Origin: Fusobacterium_C necrophorum
Lineage (GTDB): Bacteria; Fusobacteriota; Fusobacteriia; Fusobacteriales; Fusobacteriaceae
Strand: one strand, 5' to 3'
Assembly: GCF_900104395.1 (NCBI RefSeq)
Contig: NZ_FMXX01000026.1
DNA length: 39,250 nt
The notes below the pieces were generated by a model. It did no database searches. It worked only from the letters and a program-made list of their open reading frames with translations, and was not told the DNA's origin. Position 1 is the stretch's first letter. Every line of letters starts with the position of its first letter. This document shows positions 33,222 to 39,250 of the stretch, piece by piece. Made by a program: the position numbers and the translations under genes.

Positions 33222-34706
33222 TTATAAATTTGTCAGTCGAAAGAACATGTTTCCATATTTTTCCCAAAAAACTTTCAATTCCTCTACATGATATTCCGTA
33301 CAATATTTTGAGAGACGAATTTTATCGAAAAGTCCATGGATATGTTTTAAAATTTTTGAATTATTGACTATAGTAAAGTAAGGTTCCTTTTGTTGTTCCA
33401 AATTGTAGTAGTTTTTAAAGAACATTTTTTTATAATTTCCAAAAACTCCAATATTGTAAACAAAATTTGATTTTTCTACAAATTCATCTTCAATGACATG
33501 GAAGTGAATTTTAGGATTTTTTTCTAAAATTTTCATAGCGTATTCGTAGTGCATTTTTCTTTCTTCAATACTTGTTTTGTAATGGATATTCATGTAGGTA
33601 AGTTCCCCTTTTTCTAGATAACGGAAGATAGAATTTTTTAAAATAAAGAAGTTAATGGAAGAATTTTCAAAAATTTCTTCCCAAGCGATTTTTACCTTTA
33701 AAATCGAAATCAAATCCTGTTCCGAATACTTCTTTTCTTTTGCGTAGTTTGCAATATTATCAATAATGGTAGGGGGAAGTAAGAACTCAAATCCCTGTAC
33801 TAAAAAAAAATTGTAGGAATCACTGGTATAAAAAGTGGTTCTATATCCTTCTTTTTGTAATTTTTTAGTATTGACTAAGCCTAATAGTTTATCTTCTTTT
33901 TTAAAGGCATCTAAGGTAAAGCGAGAAAGACTGTGTAAGAATAATTTATTTTGAATCCAAGTTAATGATTGGATTTCTCCTAAACTGTCTAGAGAATATT
34001 GAAAGGCGAAATAGTCTTTTACTAGAATTGTATTCATATTTTGGAAATGTTTGTTGGAATATATTTCAATATTTAAGTTTATGTAGCGATTTAGAATATG
34101 AAATAATTGATTCATTTTCTTATGACTGTTTTCTTCCAGTTGCTCCAAATTCACTCCTAAGCTGATATAAACACTCGTATCTTCCCATTTTAATTTAGAA
34201 AATAGAGATAAAATTTCGGAAACATCCGTAACAGTAAAATCAAGTGTCATAAAAATTTCCAGCTTAGAGATATTTCCTTGTAAAAAAAGGGGTTTAAATT
34301 TCTCTTCAAAGAAAACCGAGATTTCGTCTTTTCCGACAATAAATTTTATATCTTCTTCCTGTGTAATTTCCGGATTGGGATTTTCTTGATAATAAGCTTG
34401 GGTTAAAAGATTATGAATACTACTTTCCAAGAACTCTCTATCTCGCATAGAGTCTTTTTCTTTTGGTAGATCCAGGTTAAATTCTAAAAAAAATGAAGTT
34501 TCTTGTTTATTATTTGCGATTTCTTTTGCAAAAAGAGCACTCATCTTCTTGTGAATTACATGAAGATTTTTAGCAGATGGAATTTTAGCACCATTGCACC
34601 ATTTGCTGATATAGGAAATATCATATCCGAGAACATTTGCTAAAATAATAGCCTTTGTGTCAGAAAATTGAAGTAATTGTTTTAATAGATGAGAATAGTT
34701 TTCCAT
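33222..34706 (-). CDS. Large HTH-domain regulator of unknown type, beside the acrylate genes
   Basis: A 494-residue protein. The first 60 residues contain a Cro/XRE-like helix-turn-helix (AIILANVLGYDISYISKWCN and GAKIPSAKNL). The remaining 430 residues match no domain I recognise. They are rich in Lys, Asn, Phe and Tyr, predicted soluble, with no membrane span. Its position, transcribed away from the VOC-dehydratase operon and toward pct, makes it the likely regulator of the lactate genes. AGGAGGATGAT precedes the ATG. The effector could be lactate, an acyl-CoA or something else; nothing in the sequence decides. Confidence 0.85.
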   Translation of the reverse strand: MENYSHLLKQLLQFSDTKAIILANVLGYDISYISKWCNGAKIPSAKNLHVIHKKMSALFAKEIANNKQETSFFLEFNLDLPKEKDSMRDREFLESSIHNLLTQAYYQENPNPEITQEEDIKFIVGKDEISVFFEEKFKPLFLQGNISKLEIFMTLDFTVTDVSEILSLFSKLKWEDTSVYISLGVNLEQLEENSHKKMNQLFHILNRYINLNIEIYSNKHFQNMNTILVKDYFAFQYSLDSLGEIQSLTWIQNKLFLHSLSRFTLDAFKKEDKLLGLVNTKKLQKEGYRTTFYTSDSYNFFLVQGFEFLLPPTIIDNIANYAKEKKYSEQDLISILKVKIAWEEIFENSSINFFILKNSIFRYLEKGELTYMNIHYKTSIEERKMHYEYAMKILEKNPKIHFHVIEDEFVEKSNFVYNIGVFGNYKKMFFKNYYNLEQQKEPYFTIVNNSKILKHIHGLFDKIRLSKYCTEYHVEELKVFWEKYGNMFFRLTNL

Positions 34707-34756
34707 ATCATCCTCCTTTTCATAAATGAATATAGTTTCTTCTACTTTTATTTTTT

Positions 34757-34785
34757 ATTTTACAGTATATTTTTTTATTTTTCAA
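34757..34785 (-). promoter_or_regulatory. Sigma-70-type promoter of the HTH regulator
   Basis: On the minus strand TTGAAA (34780-34785), 17 bases ending in TG and TAAAAT (34757-34762), about 50 bases before the regulator start. Confidence 0.68.
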
Positions 34786-34801
34786 ATATCTTTTTTATTT
34801 T

Positions 34802-34846
34802 TTGACTAAAAGTCAATTTTTTTCATTTTAGGTCAACTAAAGACAA
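34802..34846. promoter_or_regulatory. Operator-like repeats in the divergent intergenic region
   Basis: A perfect inverted repeat TTGACT-AAA-AGTCAA (34802-34816) is followed by GTCAACTAAAGACAA (34832-34846). The second matches the motif upstream of pct. Both lie between the leftward regulator promoter and a rightward TTGACT/TATTAT promoter, as expected of a site for an autoregulated local regulator. Confidence 0.5.
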
Positions 34847-34857
34847 GCGAAAAGATT

Positions 34858-34885
34858 TTGACTTTTTAGAAATAAAGTTTATTAT
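34858..34885 (+). promoter_or_regulatory. Candidate distal promoter of the VOC-dehydratase operon
   Basis: TTGACT (34858-34863), a 16-base spacer and TATTAT (34880-34885). If used, it gives a leader of about 235 bases before the VOC gene. A second -10-like TATAAT at 35083-35088 is nearer the gene but has no clear -35. Confidence 0.5.
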
Positions 34886-35126
34886 ATTAGTGATTAAGTA
34901 CGGAAATAAAAAAGAATAAACATAAAACAAGCAAAAAAGATAATTTTCCGTTCTAAATTTTATAAAATTAGTGATTGAAATTATTAAAGAATGAAGTGAA
35001 GACCTTCTGTTCTTTTTGGGGGGAATTCAGAAGCAGTCAAGATAACAGGAACTGTTACTATAGTTTAACGAGATTATTTTATTATAATATTTAATGATAC
35101 TATAAATTTTAAGGAGGACGAATTTT
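34886..35126 (+). other. 240-base gene-free leader upstream of the VOC gene
   Basis: No open frame with a ribosome site is seen. It holds a direct repeat ATTAGTGATT (about 34887 and 34968), a possible stem ACGGAAA/TTTTCCGT (34910-34951), a TTTTGGGGGG run near 35018-35025 and a perfect inverted repeat TAACAG-GAA-CTGTTA (35043-35057) just upstream of the proximal -10. It could be a structured leader or a second regulator site; I recognise no known riboswitch. Confidence 0.4.
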
Positions 35127-35567
35127 ATGGAAAAAGATTTAAGACCAATGAGGATGCACCATGTGGGGATTATCACTCCAACTATGGAAAAGGCAGAAGA
35201 ATTTTTAGAAAGATGGGGATTGGAAATCGATTATCGAGGATATGTAAAGGCATACAAAGCAGATTTGATTTTTACAAAATATGGAGATAACAGCAGTCCA
35301 ATTGAATTGATTATTCCAAATGAAGGAAGTGTTCTTAAGAGTTTTAATCAGGGAAATGGAGGAATTGCACACATTGCCTTTGAAGTAGATGATATTGAAG
35401 CTTGGAGAACTCACTTTGAAGGAAAAGGAATGAAAATGTTGGAAAGAGAAGCTGTGGAGGGAACAGAAGATATTATTGTTAATTTCTTAAGACCTAAATA
35501 CAACGATGGTATTTTAGTAGAACTAGTACAAACAGTAGGACCAATCAACAGAGAATTCAAAAAATAA
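35127..35567 (+). CDS. VOC/glyoxalase-fold protein, acyl-CoA epimerase-like
   Basis: A 146-residue vicinal-oxygen-chelate protein resembling methylmalonyl-CoA epimerase. It has the opening metal His in MRMHHVGIITPTMEKAEEFL, the second His in GGIAHIAFEVDDIEAW, and a metal Glu in GILVELVQ. The operon contains no methylmalonyl-CoA mutase genes. It comes first, before the dehydratase activator and subunits. By analogy with methylmalonyl-CoA epimerase, which inverts the carbon alpha to the thioester, it could epimerise 2-hydroxyacyl-CoA (S- to R-lactoyl-CoA). This is inference. AAGGAGG precedes the ATG. Confidence 0.85.
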   Translation: MEKDLRPMRMHHVGIITPTMEKAEEFLERWGLEIDYRGYVKAYKADLIFTKYGDNSSPIELIIPNEGSVLKSFNQGNGGIAHIAFEVDDIEAWRTHFEGKGMKMLEREAVEGTEDIIVNFLRPKYNDGILVELVQTVGPINREFKK

Positions 35568-35626
35568 AATGATGTTTTGAATTTGTGCAAGATGACAGAA
35601 GTTTTAAGAAAGGAAAGAGAAGAGGA

Positions 35627-36418
35627 ATGTATACAGTTGGAGTGGATATAGGTTCTTCTTCTTCAAAAGTAGTGATATTAAAGGATGGAACAGAGATTGT
35701 AAGTCAATCGGCAATTCAGTCGGGAATTGGAAGTAATCGAGCCATTGTTGCTTTGGAAGATAATTTGAAAAAAGCAAACTTGACGAAGGAAGATATTGGT
35801 TTTACAGTTGTTACTGGATATGGACGCTTTACTTTTGAAGGAGCAGATAAACAAATCAGCGAGATTAGTTGTCATGCCAGGGGGATTCATTTTTTATTAC
35901 CGGATGTGAGAACCATTATTGACATTGGTGGACAAGATGCCAAAGCGATCAGCTTAGATGAAAAAGGTCATGTAAGACAGTTTTTTATGAATGACAAATG
36001 TGCAGCAGGGACGGGACGATTTTTAACTGTAATGGCACGTGTACTAGAGATTTCCTTAGATGAGATGGGAACTTATGATGCTCTTTCTAAAAATCCTTGT
36101 AATATTAGTAGTACTTGTGCTGTATTTGCAGAATCAGAAGTGATTTCTCAATTGGCAAAGGGAAATACCAAAGAGGATGTCATTGCAGGAGTACATAATT
36201 CTGTCGCTCATAAGATATTAGGTTTAGTATATCGTACTTCTATGGAAGAAAAATTTGCGATTTGTGGTGGTGTTGCTCAGAATACAGGTGCATTGCGTGC
36301 AATACGGGAAGCTTTGAAAAAAGAAGTAATCGTTGCTCCTAATCCACAATTAACAGGAGCATTAGGAGCTGCAATTTTTGCTTATGATGAGCTGAAAAAA
36401 TTAAGAAAGGGTGAATAA
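35627..36418 (+). CDS. 2-hydroxyacyl-CoA dehydratase activator (archerase)
   Basis: A 263-residue ASKHA-fold ATPase. As a homodimer it holds one [4Fe-4S] cluster and uses ATP to inject a single electron into the dehydratase. The nucleotide-binding VGVDIGSSSSKVVIL and DIGGQDAKAI are present. The bridging cluster Cys are C125 (NDKCAAGTGRF) and C164 (ISSTCAVFAESE), almost the positions in HgdC of Acidaminococcus (127 and 166). The start was set at ATG 35627; the longer frame begins 14 codons earlier in a region without family similarity. It abuts the first dehydratase subunit gene. Confidence 0.95.
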   Translation: MYTVGVDIGSSSSKVVILKDGTEIVSQSAIQSGIGSNRAIVALEDNLKKANLTKEDIGFTVVTGYGRFTFEGADKQISEISCHARGIHFLLPDVRTIIDIGGQDAKAISLDEKGHVRQFFMNDKCAAGTGRFLTVMARVLEISLDEMGTYDALSKNPCNISSTCAVFAESEVISQLAKGNTKEDVIAGVHNSVAHKILGLVYRTSMEEKFAICGGVAQNTGALRAIREALKKEVIVAPNPQLTGALGAAIFAYDELKKLRKGE

Positions 36419-36419
36419 T

Positions 36420-37688
36420 ATGTCAGAAACAATCAATTTAGATGAAATGTCAGCAAAACAATTATTAGGTTATTATCAAGAAAAATTGGATGAAGAAGCA
36501 AGACAGGCAAAAAGAGAAGGAAAATTAGTTTGTTGGTCTGCTTCCGTTGCTCCACCAGAATTTTGTGTAACTATGGATATTGCTATGGTGTATCCAGAAA
36601 CTCATGCAGCAGGAATTGGAGCTAGAAAAGGGTCGTTAGATTTGCTAGAAGTAGCAGATGAAAAAGGGTATTCTTTAGATATTTGTTCTTATGCAAGAGT
36701 AAATTTGGGGTATATGGAGTTGTTGAAACAACAAGCCTTAACTGGGGAAACTCCTGAAAAATTAGCAAACTCTCCGGCTGCAAAAGTTCCTTTACCAGAT
36801 TTAGTTATTACATGTAATAACATTTGTAATACTTTGTTAAAATGGTATGAAAACTTGGCAAAAGAATTAAATATTCCATGTATTGTAATTGATGTTCCAT
36901 TCAATCACACTATGCCAATTACAAAACATTCAAAAGAATATATTGCAGATCAATTTAAATATGCAATTCAACAATTAGAAGAAATTACAGGAAAGAAATT
37001 TGACTATGATAAATTCTTAGAAGTGCAAGAGCAAACACAAAGATCTGTATATCAATGGAATCGTTTAGCAGCTCTTGCTCACTACAAACCTTCTCCATTA
37101 AATGGTTTCGATTTATTTAACTTCATGGCTTTAATTGTATGTGCTAGAAGTAGAGATTATGCAGAGATTACTTTCAAGAAATTTGCAGATGAATTGGAAG
37201 AAAACTTGAAAAATGAAGTATATGCGTTCAAAGGAGCTGAAAAGAACAGAGTTACTTGGGAAGGAATTGCAGTATGGCCTTACCTTGGACACACTTTCAA
37301 GTCTTTAAAAGGAATGGGAAGTATCATGACCGGTTCTGCATATCCAGGAATTTGGAATTTAACATATACTCCTGGAGATATGGAATCTATGGCGGAAGCA
37401 TATACAAGAGTCTACATTAATACTTGCTTACAAAATAAAGCGGATGTCCTTTCTAAAATTGTAACAGATGGAAAATGTGATGGAATACTATATCATTTGA
37501 ATAGAAGTTGTAAACTGATGAGTTTCTTGAATGTGGAAACTGCTGAATTAGTTGAAAAAGCGACTGGAGTGCCATATGTAAGTTTCGATGGAGACCAAAC
37601 AGATCCGAGAAATTTCGCACCGGCTCAATTTGATACAAGAGTACAAGCTTTAAATGAAATGATGGAAGTTAATAACGAAACAAAATAA
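36420..37688 (+). CDS. 2-hydroxyacyl-CoA dehydratase, larger subunit (probable lactoyl-CoA dehydratase)
   Basis: A 422-residue Fe-S subunit of the HgdA/LcdA/HadB type. Motifs are CWSASVAPPEFC (residues 38-49), DICSYARVNLGY (C89), TCNNICNTLLKWYENLA and, late, DGILYHLNRSCKLMS; they include the Cys ligands of its [4Fe-4S] cluster. The size fits the 48-kDa subunit of lactoyl-CoA dehydratase better than HgdA (477 residues). It overlaps no gene but starts one base after the activator's stop, using AAAGGGTG as ribosome site. With pct and an acyl-CoA dehydrogenase it fits lactate to propionate. A 2-hydroxyisocaproyl- or phenyllactyl-CoA substrate cannot be excluded. Confidence 0.9.
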   Translation: MSETINLDEMSAKQLLGYYQEKLDEEARQAKREGKLVCWSASVAPPEFCVTMDIAMVYPETHAAGIGARKGSLDLLEVADEKGYSLDICSYARVNLGYMELLKQQALTGETPEKLANSPAAKVPLPDLVITCNNICNTLLKWYENLAKELNIPCIVIDVPFNHTMPITKHSKEYIADQFKYAIQQLEEITGKKFDYDKFLEVQEQTQRSVYQWNRLAALAHYKPSPLNGFDLFNFMALIVCARSRDYAEITFKKFADELEENLKNEVYAFKGAEKNRVTWEGIAVWPYLGHTFKSLKGMGSIMTGSAYPGIWNLTYTPGDMESMAEAYTRVYINTCLQNKADVLSKIVTDGKCDGILYHLNRSCKLMSFLNVETAELVEKATGVPYVSFDGDQTDPRNFAPAQFDTRVQALNEMMEVNNETK

Positions 37689-37701
37689 GGAGAGGATTAG
37701 G

Positions 37702-38826
37702 ATGAAAGGCAGATTAGAAGAATTAATTCATATATTTGAAGATGTTGCAAACAACCCCAAAAAAATGGTGGCAGAATATAAAAAAGAAGTAGGGAAAGAA
37801 GTGATTGGAGTCATGCCAGTATATGCTCCAGAAGAAATTATTCATGCTGCTGGATGTTTACCTATTGGATTATGGGGAGGAAAAAAAGAAGTTTCTAAAG
37901 CAAGAGCATATTTACCTCCTTTTGCATGTTCTATTATGCAAACTGTTATGGAATTACAAATTGGAGGAACATATGACATTTTAGATGCAGTATTATTCTC
38001 TGTACCTTGTGATACTTTGAAATGTTTAAGTCAAAAATGGAAAGGAAAATCTCCTGTAATTGTATTTACTCATCCTCAAAACAGAGTAATTGAAGGAGCA
38101 AATGCTTACTTAGTAAAGGAATATCAAGCAGTAAAAGAAAAATTAGAAGGAATCTTAGGAAGAACCATTCCTATGGAAGCGATTGAAGAAAGCGTAAAAG
38201 TATATAATGAAAATAGAAGAGTTATGAGAGAATTTGTAGAAGTGGCGGCACAATATCCACAAATTATCGATCCAATTGTTAGACATAATGTGATGAAATC
38301 CAGATGGTTCTTAAGAAAAGAAAAACATACTGAATATGTAAAAGAATTAATCGCTGAATTAAAGAAAGAAACTATTGTTCCTTGGGATGGAAAGAAAGTA
38401 ATCTTAACAGGAATTATGACAGAACCAGTAGAATTGTTGCAAATCTTCAAAGATGAAAAACTTGCTATTGTAGCCGATGATTTAGCTCATGAAAGCCGAC
38501 AATTTAGAGGAGACGTTCCTGAAGAAGGAGGAGATGTTCTATACAGAATGGCAAAATGGTGGCAAAACTTAGAAGGATGTTCTTTAGCAACGGATACTAA
38601 TAAGGGTAGAGGACAAATGCTAATGGATATGTGTAAGGATACGAAAGCAGATGCCGTTATCGTATGTATGATGAAGTTCTGTGATCCTGAAGAATTTGAC
38701 TATCCGGTATACTATAGAGAATTTACTGAATCCGGAATTAAAAACATTACAGTGGAAGTGGACTTAGAAGTTTCTTCTTTTGAACAAATTAGAACAAGAA
38801 TACAAACATTTAAAGATATTTTATAA
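37702..38826 (+). CDS. 2-hydroxyacyl-CoA dehydratase, smaller subunit
   Basis: A 374-residue partner subunit, the usual length for LcdB/HgdB/HadC. Cluster-type Cys motifs are GCLPIGLWGGKKE with a Cys before it, FACSIMQTVMELQ, SVPCDTLKCLSQKWKG and MMKFCDPEEFDYP. It lies 13 bases after the larger subunit gene behind AAGGAGAGG, and 24 bases before an acyl-CoA dehydrogenase gene. The complex dehydrates (R)-2-hydroxyacyl-CoA to the 2-enoyl-CoA, here probably acryloyl-CoA. Confidence 0.92.
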   Translation: MKGRLEELIHIFEDVANNPKKMVAEYKKEVGKEVIGVMPVYAPEEIIHAAGCLPIGLWGGKKEVSKARAYLPPFACSIMQTVMELQIGGTYDILDAVLFSVPCDTLKCLSQKWKGKSPVIVFTHPQNRVIEGANAYLVKEYQAVKEKLEGILGRTIPMEAIEESVKVYNENRRVMREFVEVAAQYPQIIDPIVRHNVMKSRWFLRKEKHTEYVKELIAELKKETIVPWDGKKVILTGIMTEPVELLQIFKDEKLAIVADDLAHESRQFRGDVPEEGGDVLYRMAKWWQNLEGCSLATDTNKGRGQMLMDMCKDTKADAVIVCMMKFCDPEEFDYPVYYREFTESGIKNITVEVDLEVSSFEQIRTRIQTFKDIL

Positions 38827-38850
38827 TTTTAATAAATGAAAGGAGTTTTT

Positions 38851-39250
38851 ATGTACAATTTACAATTATCAGAAGAACAAGAAAGAATCTGCCAAATGGT
38901 GAAAGAATTTGCAGTAAACGAAGTAGCTCCGGGAGCAAAAGAAAGAGATTTGAATGAAGATTTCTTAGCAACAAGAGATATTTTGAAAAAAATGGGAAAA
39001 CTAGGATTGATGGGAATTCCTTATGCAAAAGAATATGGTGGAGCAGGATTAGGATATGTAGAATATGCATTAGCAGGATTTGAATTGAACAAAGTAGATG
39101 CTTCTGTAGGAATCTCTTATTCTGTACATATTTCTTTAGGATCAGGACCAATCTATAATTTCGGAAATGAAGAACAAAAACAAAAATATATGCCAAAATT
39201 ATGTTCAGGAGAATATATTGCAGCATTCGGATTGACAGAACCATGCGCAG
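38851..39250 (+). CDS. Acyl-CoA dehydrogenase, N-terminal part (probable acryloyl-CoA reductase)
   Basis: An ATG at 38851, preceded by AAAGGAG, opens a frame of 133 codons that runs off the right edge. The encoded MYNLQLSEEQERICQMVKEF, the segment KLGLMGIPYAKEYGGAGLG and the flavin-contact FGLTEPCA identify the acyl-CoA dehydrogenase family. In the acrylate pathway an enzyme of this family, with electron-transfer flavoprotein, reduces acryloyl-CoA to propionyl-CoA. Etf genes would be expected just beyond the window. The substrate is inferred from the operon; butyryl-CoA dehydrogenase is the main alternative. Confidence 0.88.
   Translation, partial: MYNLQLSEEQERICQMVKEFAVNEVAPGAKERDLNEDFLATRDILKKMGKLGLMGIPYAKEYGGAGLGYVEYALAGFELNKVDASVGISYSVHISLGSGPIYNFGNEEQKQKYMPKLCSGEYIAAFGLTEPCA

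Noticed and set aside
36420..38826. 2-hydroxyglutaryl-CoA dehydratase (HgdAB) of glutamate fermentation
   Set aside because: The larger subunit is too short for HgdA, and no glutaconate CoA-transferase or decarboxylase is near; Pct and an acyl-CoA dehydrogenase fit lactoyl-CoA better. Not fully excluded.

Overview
The window reads as chromosome of an anaerobic, low-GC Fusobacterium. The butyrate- and propionate-forming gene content, the A/T-rich codon use and the dense operons with strong AGGAGG-type ribosome sites all fit. The combination of a 4-hydroxybutyrate route and an acrylate (lactate to propionate) route points to the F. necrophorum / F. gonidiaformans side of the genus. That species-level placement is inference.

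Left part (1-10600). The 5' end of an IS91-type transposase gene runs off the left edge on the minus strand. A compact sigma-54 factor (rpoN) follows, then a PAS/AAA+ sigma-54 activator. Downstream is a textbook -24/-12 promoter (3175-3189) with two upstream TTGC/GCAA elements. It drives 4-hydroxybutyryl-CoA dehydratase (abfD), a small NifU-type Fe-S carrier, 4-hydroxybutyrate CoA-transferase, 4-hydroxybutyrate dehydrogenase, two paralogous multi-span transporters and a small four-cysteine protein. This is a self-contained module for turning succinate semialdehyde or 4-hydroxybutyrate into crotonyl-CoA, with its own sigma factor and activator next door.

Middle part (10600-26000). This is mainly housekeeping: flavodoxin and a TcdA-type E1-like enzyme (minus strand); deoD-ygiQ-der; two BrnQ branched-chain amino acid carriers flanking an ArsC/Spx-like protein; glutaredoxin, class Ia ribonucleotide reductase NrdA/NrdB and a small Cys protein; and a secreted glycerophosphodiester phosphodiesterase. 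On the minus strand lies a peroxide-response unit, made of an unlisted 37-residue membrane peptide, glutathione peroxidase and an OhrR-type MarR regulator. Beside it is a secreted DUF4198/NikM-like protein.

Right part (26000-39250). An FMN riboswitch and intrinsic terminator control ribH-ribD-ribE-ribBA. A DUF1846 gene follows on the minus strand. The remainder is an apparent acrylate pathway: propionate CoA-transferase (pct), a large HTH regulator of unknown type on the minus strand, then a VOC/epimerase-like protein, the dehydratase activator, the two dehydratase subunits and the start of an acyl-CoA dehydrogenase cut by the right edge. A shared CAACTAAAG-type motif lies upstream of both pct and the divergent regulator/VOC promoters, suggesting that the two transcription units are co-regulated.

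No rRNA, tRNA, CRISPR array or prophage was seen.
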